Assembly: GCA_017311315.1 (NCBI GenBank)
Contig: CM029627.1
Coordinates: 960,447-1,024,446, forward strand
Source: Dendrocalamus latiflorus
Taxonomy: Eukaryota; Streptophyta; Magnoliopsida; Poales; Poaceae
DNA: 64,000 nucleotides
Reading direction: 5' to 3'
This document shows, in pieces, positions 32,790 to 44,017 of the stretch. Below the pieces are notes generated by a model. The model was not told where the DNA came from. It ran no database searches and saw only the letters and a program-made list of their open reading frames with translations. The translations under genes and the position numbers were made by a program. Every line of letters begins with the position of its first letter. Position 1 is the stretch's first letter.

Positions 32790-33800
32790 ATGGTGCAACA
32801 GATGGACAATGAAAATCAGAACAGGTTATCCACCTTGTCGAAAGCCCTATCCACCATGACAGAAGCCTTATCTGACATAAACGAAGTTGTATCCATCATG
32901 GAGAAGACCCGGATTGAAATCAGACAAGGGCAAGTCAGAATACTAGAACAACAAGCAAGGGTGTTGGAACAGACCATTACAAAAACGTCGCCAGAAGAAC
33001 TAGTATCAATGTCAAGTGCGACTGCACTCAAGTTTACAACTTTCATGAAGACTCGACCACCGGAATTTTCTTCGGCAACGGAACCTTTGAGTGCTGATAA
33101 CTGGTTACAGAGCATCGAGAGGAGACTAGAGACCATCGGATGTACGGACAAAGAAAAAGTTCTTTTCGCCGCCTACCAATTATCAGAACCAGCTAGCAAT
33201 TGGTGGAACGCTATCCAATGGATATATCCGAACAAGAATGATATTACATGGGCAGAGTTCGTGACTCGATTTCGCAAGACTTATATGCCTCCCAAAGTCG
33301 TCACAGAAAAATATCAGGACTTTCTTAATCTCCGACAAGAAGACAGGCCCGTTATGGAGTATTTGCAGCAATTCCATCATCTGTCACAATATGCCCAAGA
33401 GGATATCAATGACGAAGCAAGAAAGGTGGCATATTTCATACAAGGTTTACAACCAAAGATAAAGTGCTACATTATGACTATGGAATTTCCAGATTTACGG
33501 ACTCTAGTCAATCAAGCTCTCCGGATAGAGGAAAGAATATCAGGATACGTGAAGATTATCAAGCAAAACAATCTTGTGACTGTGACACTCAAGACTTGTT
33601 TTCACTGTAACCAGAAAGGACATATTCGCTCCCAATGCCCATGGGAATCCCTACCTAAGGAAGTGGCGTGGATACAAGCTAAGGAACAGCATCAACATCT
33701 TATCAACTGCCAACAGAGGAAGAAGGACGCCACCCCAAAAAGGCTCGAGTGGAAAAGGAGACAAATGCACCCTAAAAAAGTAACTAAGAAGAAGCGGTAA
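32790..33800 (+). CDS. Retrotransposon Gag, copy 2 (336 aa)
   Basis: The same 336-residue protein as 25502-26512, with no amino-acid difference seen. It has the coiled-coil-like N terminus, the Gag domain with NWWNAIQ and WAEFVTRFRKTYMP, and the CFHCNQKGHIRSQCP zinc knuckle. It follows a leader equal to that of copy 1 apart from one A fewer in a homopolymer near 32430. Identity of both frames means either the duplication is very recent or the copies are kept alike by conversion. Confidence 0.9.
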   Translation: MVQQMDNENQNRLSTLSKALSTMTEALSDINEVVSIMEKTRIEIRQGQVRILEQQARVLEQTITKTSPEELVSMSSATALKFTTFMKTRPPEFSSATEPLSADNWLQSIERRLETIGCTDKEKVLFAAYQLSEPASNWWNAIQWIYPNKNDITWAEFVTRFRKTYMPPKVVTEKYQDFLNLRQEDRPVMEYLQQFHHLSQYAQEDINDEARKVAYFIQGLQPKIKCYIMTMEFPDLRTLVNQALRIEERISGYVKIIKQNNLVTVTLKTCFHCNQKGHIRSQCPWESLPKEVAWIQAKEQHQHLINCQQRKKDATPKRLEWKRRQMHPKKVTKKKR

Positions 33801-34417
33801 AGGAGGCAGTCAGAAAGTTAAGACAACACTGTTGGTTAAGAGTGGAATATGAAATGAGTGTTATGTCATACTTTTGTATAAGCAAGTACGTTTGTGTAAG
33901 CAAGTAGTCTCTTAAGGTATCGAATGTACCCGTGAGTTATCCGTGAGCTATCTGTACAGTGATATAAGGAATAAAGAAGTTTGCATCGCAATTCGCTGTG
34001 AACTTACTTTCCAACTTTATGTAAGAGAAGTATGGCAATATTTAAAAGACTGCGTAAAGGATGGAAGAACCAATTCAGTTTGAATAGGAAATCAGAATAT
34101 TACAATGGGAGTATGGACATTAGAACAAATAAATCAGAACCGTCTCAAGAGATACTAAGGGGAAATTACATGGGAATGTCGGTGTATAAAATACCTGCAA
34201 AGGTTACGGTAAATAAACCAGGAAAGTTTATATGAAGATACAAGACATGAATGATTTGGTATATACAAGGATGATATACAGGTACAGTAAAAGAGAGAAA
34301 GAAAAGGGAGCATGTATAAGCTCGAGTGTAACAAGAAGAGTTCTTAGAAGATAAAGATTATAGCTCCAGTTCTAATATCCCTTAATAGAGATTTTCAACC
34401 CTGCAGTCACGCCTCAG

Positions 34418-35356
34418 AGACAAGGACTAAGATGTATGTTAATACAAGATGGAAGGATTATAACTTGTGCATTAAGATGCCGACACCTGAAGAGAAGTAC
34501 ACTACTTATGGCCTAGAATTAGTAGCCATAGCACATACATTGGTCAGCTGAGATTAAATTCCCGACAATGAAGATGGTTATAAATAATCAGGGACCGTGA
34601 GTTGGATAGTCAATGAAAGCAAATGTCCTGGTATGGTCACTAAGTATTATCTCTACTACGACAAATAAATTCAACAGAATCCACTAGGGAATAAGCCAGA
34701 AACCTGGGGATCTCACAGTCACTCCTATATTGAATGAAGAGGAAATTCAGGGACGCAATCATAAAAGGAAACTCACACTTCATAGCTCTCTAGACGGTTT
34801 GATAGAATAAAGATAAATCCAGGGCTGAAGAAAGAATTTTCATGAGGTAATATAAAGAGGGAAATCTCAGAGTATAATACTTATAACATTTGCTAGAAAA
34901 TGAAGGACAGGTTACCACAGTCATAACTAGTCTTTGAATGGAGAAGAGGAATCAATGGATATTGGTATAGATCTACGTTACAGACTCCCAAAGACATAAA
35001 AAGTATATGAGATTATGAGTAATCATGGATTGGTTGATTGGTACCAACACTACAAGGCAAACAAACCTACCACAGAGATAAATTTAACAGAACTCTGTCT
35101 GACCATGGTCATGCTATTACATAAGTTTCCAGATGAGATTATCTTAAACCAAGGAGCACAAGTCATATATGTACTTTGAAAATATCTTCATAAAATCTTG
35201 AGAGCCCAGATGACCGGAAAGGGACAGCACCAGAAGCTCAATCAACAGCCATCACTGGATAAGTAAAACAAGATCTATGGAGAGGAATTAGAACTGTAAC
35301 AAGTTTGTTTTCCACCCATACTTTAACCTGGGTGAATCTCGGGGTCGAGATTCTTT
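34418..35356 (+). pseudogene. Decayed pol relic, copy 2
   Basis: Duplicate of 27130-28068, offset by 7288 bp, with the same stops and frame changes. The RT/RNase H fragment lies near 34430-34545 and the integrase-like fragments near 34940-35280. Confidence 0.65.
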
Positions 35357-35358
35357 TT

Positions 35359-35370
35359 AAGGAGGGAAGG
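35359..35370 (+). other. Polypurine tract, copy 2
   Basis: AAGGAGGGAAGG ending one base before LTR3, as in copy 1. Confidence 0.85.
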
Positions 35371-35371
35371 T

Positions 35372-38300
35372 TGAAACAAACCAAAAATTTGCAAAATCAA
35401 TTTGGATTTGAGTTTGCTTTTGATTTGAGTTCCTTTAGCCTCCCTAATCTATTCCACACTAATCTCAAAGCATCACAGCCCCTTAATCCTAGTCATCACG
35501 GCGTGAACGGAGATTTTTCGCGCGGCACTGTTCATGTCCGGCAAAATATCGCCGCCGCCCTGATTTTTGGTCGCCGCCGCTCCTTCTCGCGCCTTCGCGC
35601 GCCCGCTCGCCCCTGCCAGCTCCCGTCCGCCTGTCAGCAGCCGTACCCCCTCCTTAAATGCGCCTGCACCGCTGTCGGCCGCCGCCAAGCGCCCTTGCCG
35701 CTCCCGTACCCTGTTTCGCCTCCGCCACCGGCCGTCTCTACCGTTTTCTCGCCCCTTCCTCTCACAGCTGCAGCCGCCCCGTACAATAGCTTCCCCTGGC
35801 ACCCTTGACTGCCGTGGAGTGACGCCCAAGCCGACCTTGCCCGTCTTAAGTTCCAAGCCATGGCCGCGCAAATATCCTCCCTCCCCTCTCCGGTGCAACC
35901 GACCTTCCCCCTCTATTTAAACCACCCCGACCCTCCCATTAGCCTCCATTGAAGTCCCTGAAGCTCACCGGCCGCTCCCTATCCTCCCCCTCCCCTCCCA
36001 ACTCCGGTAATCCCGAAATCCCCCAATTCTGTGCCCTAGTCCAATATCCCATCTCCGGCCATCTACTTTCCAATTGCTTTCGCCTGTGGCACCTCCATAG
36101 CCCTAGAAACCATCCCCGACCCCTGCCCTAGCTCCTCAACCCCTCTCCCTCCCTGGCACCGTGAGCCACCCCACTGCCAAAAACCGTCGCCGTGGCCAGG
36201 CCAACTCGGACCTCCCGAGCTTCGGCCAACTCCCCTCCAAGCCTCCCTAGACCCCACTGATGCCCTAAGACCAGCCCAATTGCCCTAGCGACCTTCTAGT
36301 CGCCCCAGTTTTCAAAAATGGCCGTGGAAGAGATGACCTCGCCGCCGGCGAACGCCGCCTCCGCCGGCCCTCAAACCACCCAAAATGGACTCCCCACATC
36401 CCAACCAACCCACCCGTGTCCTCGGTTTGCGTCACAAAACTCCACAGCCCCGCCGCCGTCCACCGCCTTTTCCTCTGTCTCGGCGCGCGCGCTGGCGGTT
36501 GGAGAAGAAGAACAGTACCGGCCGGTACTGTTCACCCGATCCGAGCCACCCGCGACGCGGTCAGACCGAGCCGCTCGCCCGCACCGCCCGCGCCCGCCCG
36601 GACCCGTCCGCCCGCGCCAGGCGCGCCCGACCGCGCCGTTCGCCCGCACCCGTTCCAGCCGGCCGCACCCGAAGTGACGTGGCTCGATCGAGCTCGCTCG
36701 CCGCGTCTGACCCGAGCCCAATGAACAGTACCCGACCGAACCAGATGAACAGTACTAGCCCAAAGCCCAAAATACATATTTATACTCCCCGGATTCGTTT
36801 CGAGCCCGCCAACCCAAATCCAAAGCCCATTTCCCCATATAGCCCTCCTACAAGCCAAAAATCCCAATTTATTGGAGTTCTCCGAATTTTCTTTCTTATT
36901 TTATTTTCTTTATTCCTAGCTCAATCCTTCGAGCATGGAATTGATATTATTTTAATTGTTTTGCGTTAGCCTCCGGAGTCGAGTTTGCACAGGAGCAAGG
37001 AGGAGAAGCGCAGGCCCAGGCTCAGTCCGCAGAAAAATACGAATTGATCGAAATCGAAGTTCCGCAAGGCAAGTCACACATATTTTTGAACATGTTGATC
37101 CTACATTTCCCTAAGTTATTTATTTACCGTATTTTCATTATGTTATTTGCGCACTGTTATTTTATGTACATCAAATGCTTAGAATGACATGATATTAGTT
37201 ATGTCCTACCACCCAAAAAGCCCAGTTTAACTTGATAGCCACATTCACCTTGACAAGACCTAGTAACATAAAATATAAGATTATTAATAACATGGTGGCT
37301 TAGAATCACATTGAATCTTTATATTGTTAAGGTTTGGTATTGGCTTAGAGTTTTGGAAAGTGGGAACTAGAATAAGTGAGGATCGCAGAGATCGATCCGA
37401 AGACCTTATCCTAGGGTGGAGGCTGGTTGTGGATTGGTGGCAGTACAGTGTGTACTGAATTTGGGTTCGTGTGTGGTTGACGCCTCAGCTAAAAATGTAA
37501 GGACTAGACCCTTATGCTGAGTAACGGACATAGTATCCGCCCAACCACAAGCGTTGACTTGGTCAAATCTGGCTTAGTCAAACCTGGCTTAGTAACTGCT
37601 CAACTTCAATTGAACCTCTGCAACTGGAAAGGGGGAGACAGAGGGTGAGTTCGTATGGGAGGTGGTTAACCATACAACTGTAGGGCTGCGATGAGTCGGA
37701 CGAGATCCGTGGGGTCATCCGAGCTTGGTGAGATTAAACACCTACTGGGCGGAGTCTACACAAAGAATTGAGCAGTGAACATCCTTGTTGTCTTAACTCT
37801 ATCGCGAGAGTTAAGGGATCTTGTGGGTAAAGCAGGGCAGCTTTGCAAAGTCATGACAAATGGTATTCGAATATGCCGTGCTTCCGGTAAACGAAGCTGT
37901 GTTTAGTGGGTGAATCCAGTATCAAGGCATAAGTAGATTTGGAATGGTTTGGTAATGTTGATTAATGGTAATCAAGCTTGAAACCCCCCCCCCCCCCCAT
38001 TTACTTTAATGAAGTACATTTTAAAGGTTTCCAAATAGTTCCAACCAAAACTGCATCCACATAAAATAATAGACTTGATCCCCTTTTCTTGGTATACCAT
38101 GCATGAAATTATTATTAAGCTCCGTGTGACTTGTTGAGTACAAGTGGTAGTACTCATGCTTGCTAAAAACATAAACAGAACCAACTAATTATTGAGGATG
38201 CGAGAGAAGACGAAGGGACGATTCTGTACGAGGTTGATGAAGCGTGAAATTAGGGTTGTTCTCCGCTCAGGCGTGCCTGTGGCATCTTTTGCTGTAATGT

Positions 38301-38479
38301 AACTAAAGGCCGTTGGCCTGCTGTAATACTTGGCTTTTAGCCTTTATATTGTAATAAAGTTCGCTTTTGCGCTTAAGCTTGTGTTGGCAATGTTATACAC
38401 TCAATGAATGTACTCGCAGTTGAATAGTCCTGGGCAGCTGCGAGGGTTTCATAATACTCCCAGAAATGGGGGTGTTACA
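35372..38479 (+). repeat. LTR3 (3' LTR)
   Basis: 3108 bp; longer than the others mainly through a 15-C run near 37984. It carries five private substitutions in its right third (for example the counterpart of LTR1 23149) and two in the middle. It ends GTGTTACA followed by the CAAAA target duplication. Confidence 0.93.
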
Positions 38480-38484
38480 CAAAA

Positions 38485-40132
38485 TATAATGGAACGTATG
38501 TGTGTACATCACTTGCATTTACTCTGTTTCCTCTCCCAATTAACTGAAGGGTGGGATAAGTATGACTTGGCGTACCAAGAGTGATTCGAACACGTGTCGT
38601 AGTCCTTAAACTCCTTTTTAACCGATGAACTAGCATTGATTTTCTCTTTTTTAAAAAATGAATGATGGAGCCTTTGGTTTAAAAGAGCAAGAGTGATTGG
38701 AACTGTTGTGAACTTGTGATTGCGATGAGCTTTGAGCTCTTAAAGTGAGGGGATAAGGGCACCCTAAACTTGTAGTGCGAAGTGATTAGGCTAACTAAAG
38801 AGAGGATTAAGTGTGTGGATTAGGCAACATCGCAAGCAGCGAACGCCGCCAAGCCAATAATATAGACGAGGGAGTGGTGGGGAAGCAAGTTTTCTGTGGA
38901 TTTGGATGTTTTTAGGGTATATTTATAGAAATAGCGTCGATCATATAAAAATGATAAAAATAACGATTTTACCGTCCGGCCATCATATGATGGAGCCTAA
39001 GGTACCCACACGTCAGGGAATGCACGGTGGCCGTGCGGCCACGGCCTGTTGCACGATGTGATGAAGTCCGGATTCCATGCGTGAGCTGGGAATCTGTGTG
39101 TGAGAAAGCTGGCATTCGATGCTAAGAAAGCCACGAATCTCTTCATGACAAGCCTGTATTCGTACAGTCATGTTGACATTTTCTATACTGTTATGCACAA
39201 GAATGTTGTGCACTGCTTTCATGATCACTTACTAGTGGACGCGATGACTGGGAAGCGCGGCTTTACCTAATGCCGGGAAAGCACAAGGTGCGATTATTGG
39301 TGTACGCCATGATTCCATGCAGTCATGAACCGATTTGTCTCAACCTACGCACTCTTAAACACTACAAATGACCAACCGCTCAAAGCATGCGGGCATTTCA
39401 TAGTGGCACCTGTCAAGTTCCTGTTAGAAGGCTGCAGCAGGTTTGTTCTAAGCTCTCTTTGCATGGTTGTAGTAGGTAATTTTCGAGCCCCATTAGTGGC
39501 GGCGCGGTCGGCGTTGAGCGGCATGGGCCGATCGGCCTAGAGACAGTGCGGCAGCCAGAGCACAGCGTGGCCGAAGGCCGGGAGGCAGCGCGGCGGTTTG
39601 GGCGCTGCACACGGTTGGAGACGGTGCGGCTAGCGCGAGTCGGGGAGGCGCAGTGAGCGCAGGCTGGAGACGGCACAGTTGGAGGTGGTGTAGTCCGTGA
39701 GGCGCGAAGGCGGCGGTAGCCGTGGCGACGCGGCGTGGCCCGGCGCGGCTGCAATGGCACGCAGGCCGCGAGGCGCAGAGGCGGTGGCAACACCGGTGGC
39801 CAGCGGCGGCCGACGTGGAAGGCGCAGCCGCAAAGCCAATGAGGCTGGAGCAGGCGACTTTGGCGTGGTAGACGGTGCAGCATGGTGGTAGAGGCAACCA
39901 GTGGTGGCGCGGCGCAGGTGGCGGTCGGCGGGAGTGGCCGGTGGCTGACTTTCTTGGTCGTGTGGTTCGGGTGGCCGGGAGGCGTGGCCGAATAACGTTT
40001 CGCGCAGAGTTTTCTTGGGTTGTGAAGCGGGTCGTGGTTCGTTCAGCCGAACGGTGGAGCACACGGCTAAACAGCGATTCACGCAGCGAAATCTTACGAA
40101 ACGTAGTCTTTTCCGGTCAAACAACCTCCTGC
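38485..40132. other. Non-genic, GC-rich towards the right
   Basis: No gene supported. 39500-40100 is GC-rich with alanine/arginine-coding frames on both strands but no domain. Around 38910-38990, a TATTTATAGAAATAGCG...CCGTCCGGCCATCATATGATGG segment resembles one arm of the fold-back element at 46531-46876. The right part looks like the 5' part of an old gypsy LTR that continues after the solo LTR. Confidence 0.35.
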
Positions 40133-40137
40133 TTACC

Positions 40138-41942
40138 TGTTGGACCGAAATGGCGACAGAGGGGGGGTGAATGTCGCTTTCTAAAAATAAATTCGCCCCT
40201 CAAGAATTCACAATTATACTTCTTCTCTAATAGCTATGGAAGCTATAAAGAAAGAAGATAGGCTCTACTGGAAATCACAGCAACAGGGATAAACCAGATC
40301 CAGAAAAAGACAGTCGAGAAAAATAATTTCAGAGCAAGTCAGACTGCAAGCGGTAGTACCGCTGAGACGAGCGGTAGTACCTCTGGGCGGTAGTACCGCT
40401 ATGCCGAGCGGTAGTACCTCTTACCGGAGACGTTCGGACCGTCCGAACGTTTCATCGCTGCCGATCGGACTGGTCCGAACATAACCGGTAGTACCGCTAG
40501 GACGAGCGGTAGTATCTCTCGAGAAAATCAGCAAACAGGATTGTCAGAAATATGAGAAAAACGCAAAGATTCTTGGATTCTTGGCTTGGGAAACTTTGAG
40601 GATAGCTAGGGAACACTCCCAGAAGAGTAATCCAAGAGCCAATTTCAAGAATCCACTGAAAAACACAAGAATTTCAGATTCATGCCCAAAAAACTGAAAA
40701 TATTCAGAGAGCTGCGCAAAAACTCAAATCTCCGTCGAATCTTTGATCATTTGGCAATGAAACTTTGAGGATATGTTAGCAATAGCCATGGGATAATCCA
40801 GATCAAATTTCATGCCATTTCTCAAAGAGAATCAAGATTTCACCAAAACCCTAGAAGAGGAAATACATGAACAGAGGAGACCAAAAGATAAAAACTGAAA
40901 TTAAACTTGGTTTGCTCTTTGGATCAACTAGCCAAATGGCTTTTGAGCATCTCCCATGTCATAGCAACCCAATTTGCTACTCCTCAGCAAGCAAAAACTC
41001 AAAACACGAAATCTCAGAAATCAACCAAAAAGGAGAACGAAGAACAGAGAGCACAAACAGAAGAAAACTTCAGATTTCCATTCATTGAATCAAGAGCAAA
41101 ATACAAAGAGATACGTCCCCATACGCATGGACATTCGAACAAGAAAGATTACAAGCTCCTCAATCCATCCTCTCCCTCTCCAACTCAAGAACACAACCCA
41201 TACATGCTTGAGAGGGGATAAACACACACAAAGAGCTACCACATTGGAGACATCGAAGGAGACACAGAGGGAACACAACTCTGCCTTCACCAACAACTCT
41301 CAACCACTAAAGCCTAAAGGCAAAACAAACTCTAAAGCCTATTTTGACTAAAGGAAACCCTAAAATCCCTTCAAGTGTTCAAGTGGGCATGTAGCCCCTC
41401 CAACCTATTTATAGCCCTCGGCTAACGGGTCTCCACCCCGTTACGCCCGCTAAATCTAACGGAGTCCGCTCCTGCTTGTGCAGCCTTGCGAAATTCCCGT
41501 TTCGCCCCTCCTGCACCTTCCGAGAAGCTTCCGCGCTCCTTGTCTCGCACGCCTCGCAACCACCTCGAGTCCACGTCGTCTTCGACACATCCCGACCGTT
41601 CTGACCTCAGCGCCACCTGCGCCTAGTCCGGTCACCTCGTGTCTCACCACGACTCCGCCTCGACGTCCTGCAGTCACACAGACAAGAAACACATCAAATA
41701 GCACCGCTCGATACATGAAAGCGTAAATAGCATCAGACCATCATACTTACCATGATGAAGTCCAAACCTGTCAAAATATCAGAATATGCAACCTAAACCA
41801 TTTGACCAGGAATGACCAAGTCCGACCGAGTCCATTGCACCACGCAACGACAAGGTCCGAACCACCCAAACCAAACTCGACTTACCTAAACCGATGTCAA
41901 TTACTCATCATACACACGGGATGACCTCCACATGGTCTCTCA
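40138..41942 (+). mobile_element. Solo LTR, 1805 bp, TSD TTACC
   Basis: Starts TGTTGGACCG and ends GGTCTCTCA, flanked by TTACC at 40133-40137 and 41943-41947. No internal region, primer site or second LTR is next to it, so it is a solo LTR left by intra-element recombination. A TATA-like CTATTTATAG lies at about 41405. It contains the palindromic GGTAGTACC cluster described separately. A related LTR end (ATTACTCATCATA...) appears near 49125-49172. Confidence 0.75.
40349..40520. repeat. Cluster of AGCGGTAGTACCGCT palindromes
   Basis: The 15-base palindrome AGCGGTAGTACCGCT and close variants (AGCGGTAGTACCTCT, GGCGGTAGTACCGCT, ACCGGTAGTACCGCT, AGCGGTAGTATCTCT) occur about seven times in 170 bp, inside the solo LTR. 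A separate 21-base palindrome, ACGTTCGGAC-C-GTCCGAACGT, lies at 40430-40450. Confidence 0.9.
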
Positions 41943-42164
41943 TTACCTTTTCACAATCTTATCGTGACCCTCATTTGATTCGCTCTAGTTCCATTATGTA
42001 GGTTCACACATCAGTTGAAGGGAGCGTTCGGACAGTTGCGGATTCTAGATCCTTCATACAGCGAGTCCGCCGAGCATGCTCAAGGCAAGTACCTCGCGGC
42101 CGTGACCTTTCCATTTCGCGTATCATGTGCTTCTAGATTACTTATCACTTTGTCATTGAGTACA

Positions 42165-42420
42165 ATTATCATATCATTAAATTTACCTGGTTGATATCAT
42201 ATCATTAAATTTACCTGGCTAATATCATATCATTAAATTTACCTGACTGATATCATATCATTAAATTTACCTGGCTGATATAATATCATTAAGGTTATTT
42301 GGCTGATATCGTATCATTAAAGTTTCCTAGCTTTATCATATCATTAAAACTTAACTGCTCATTATCGTATCACTAATGCTTATCTGGTTATTATCATGTC
42401 GCTTATGCTTGCCTGGTTAT
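42165..42420. repeat. 28-bp minisatellite, about 9 copies
   Basis: TATCATATCATTAAATTTACCTGG-type units repeat every 28 bases. The first four are nearly identical and later ones decay progressively (ATCGTATCACTAATGC, then ATCATGTCGCTTATGC). Copy quality declines from left to right. Confidence 0.88.
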
Positions 42421-42961
42421 AGATTTTTAATACTATATTCATAACATGATGTTCTAAGTTATCTTCTTTCACATACTTTTATGTTTATTAGGCTGCTCAA
42501 GTAATAATGTTCTAGAATTCATGCTTTTAATTAGTGTTTTAGAATTTATGTTTAAATTGTTAATGGGGTAGTGTATGAACATGTTTTGACTTAGGTTTAA
42601 ATTATTAGTACTCTTTTGACATTAGGGTTGCTATGTTTTAGTGTCCTAATATCATGATCCATTAATTGTATGATGTTGTATATGAGCTATAAAAGATGTA
42701 TGTATTAAACCTGTTAATCTGACTAATAATCATTTATCACATAATAAAACTTGAATAGCTAATAACATTGTGTGAGATTTGTTATAATACCACTTTAGGA
42801 TAATTTCTATATCACTATCACCATATCATCATTCCACATCGCCCTCATATCGGGAATTACGTTCTCTATTCCCAACCTTAGTCAATCTTTCCTCTTGTCA
42901 TAACCTTATCTCAGCCTTTTCTTAGTTCCCTTAATTTCACACCATTTGACCTATTACAATG

Positions 42962-43417
42962 TAACGATTATTTGGCCTGATGTTATCCATATATAGGGGA
43001 GATTTCCACCTATCTAATAATGTACGAGGGTCGTACACTCTTGTTACTCAGGATATTATACTTCGTCTGCGGTTATACAATCAAGGACAGCGTTGTGCCT
43101 GACTATTCTCGTATAACTAGGTATGTGGGAGTAATCGCCGATGCCATTGCCATAACTTAACCTCTATCTATGGCTGTTATCATTGTTTCTGGTTAACTCA
43201 CTAATAAAAGAAATAACAGTTATCTAGCCCGGGGTTACCCACATATAGGGGAGATTTTCACTCACCTGGTAACGTACGAAGACTGTACACTCTCGTTACT
43301 CAGAATATTACACCCCGTCTATGATTATACAGCCGAGGACAAGAATGTGCATAACTATTCTCGTATAACCGTGTATGTAGAAGACAATCACCGGCGCCTT
43401 TGCCATAATTTGCTAAA
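42962..43417. repeat. Diverged direct duplication, about 200 bp each
   Basis: 42962-43160 and 43214-43417 align at an offset near 252 bp. Shared phrases are ATATAGGGGAGATTT, TACACTCT(T/C)GTTACTCAG and ACTATTCTCGTATAAC. Divergence by eye is roughly 20-25 percent. Probably an old internal duplication of the LTR-like sequence. Confidence 0.75.
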
Positions 43418-44017
43418 TAACAATTACCTTGGTTACACATTTCCGTTATATCTATTCTCGAAAGGTATTAGTGTCCCTGGTAACCTAGTTTCATTGTAAT
43501 TAACATGTGTCAATTACTTGCTTGCATTACTTGTCATTTAATCATTGTGTTGCGACCGTTATTGGTTACTTGCTGAGATTTCCAAATCTCACGCTTGCTC
43601 TTTTCATTCTTAGGTAAAAGGCCAGTGGAGTGATAGTATCATACATGGGTAGGAGCACTCGAGTTTTCAGCACTGTGGCTTGCCACTATTTATGTCGTTT
43701 TATTTATTCCTCTTTTGGTTAGAAGTGGACCGGTTCCCTATTTCAAATATTTATTTCAGTTTCCGTTGATTCTCTAATAAAGTGTTAATAAAGTTTTAAA
43801 TTCTTTGTGATTTTTACTATTGCTCTTATTTATTCTTTATTCTGACAATGACGTTCTATATTAATATCTTATATTAATATGTAAGGTGCTATATTGATTG
43901 TGGCAGGAGTGTTTTTGGTTCGGTCGACCTCCTCAACTGTAAACGGCAGAGGGAAAGGGAGGGAGGCTATCTGCGGGGTGTACAGTTGGTGGGCGCAGAG
44001 CAGTAGGCACCTGGCAG

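Larger units (their letters stand above)
20790..38484 (+). mobile_element. Ty3/gypsy element with three LTRs and two internals
   Basis: The unit 20795-38479 starts TGAAACAAACC and ends GTGTTACA. It is flanked by CAAAA at 20790-20794 and 38480-38484, a perfect 5-bp target duplication, so the whole 17.7 kb sits at one insertion site. Order: LTR1 (3102 bp), internal 1 (4187 bp), LTR2 (3102 bp), internal 2 (4186 bp), LTR3 (3108 bp). The internals appear identical except for one A in a homopolymer, and the LTRs differ at about 15 positions plus a poly-C run of 11, 9 and 15. It carries gag only; pol is decayed. The GAG-spaced tRNA-Met primer site and 3-kb LTRs resemble the Tekay/Del chromovirus group, a tentative placement. 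Confidence 0.93.
41948..44009. other. Old gypsy-LTR-like sequence with minisatellite
   Basis: No gene. Phrases such as CAAGGCAAGTACCTCGCGG (about 42083) and TTACTTGCTGAGATTTCC (about 43566) resemble 3-4 kb gypsy LTRs of grasses. Together with 39.5-40.1 kb it may be an older LTR into which the 40138-41942 LTR inserted. Termini are not identified. Confidence 0.35.

Noticed and set aside
39413..40261. Several overlapping open frames of 120-190 codons
   Set aside because: Frames open on both strands in GC-rich DNA without domain, splice or codon-usage support.
42165..42420. Considered as a CRISPR-like array
   Set aside because: Units are contiguous with no unique spacers, in a plant nuclear context; it is a minisatellite.
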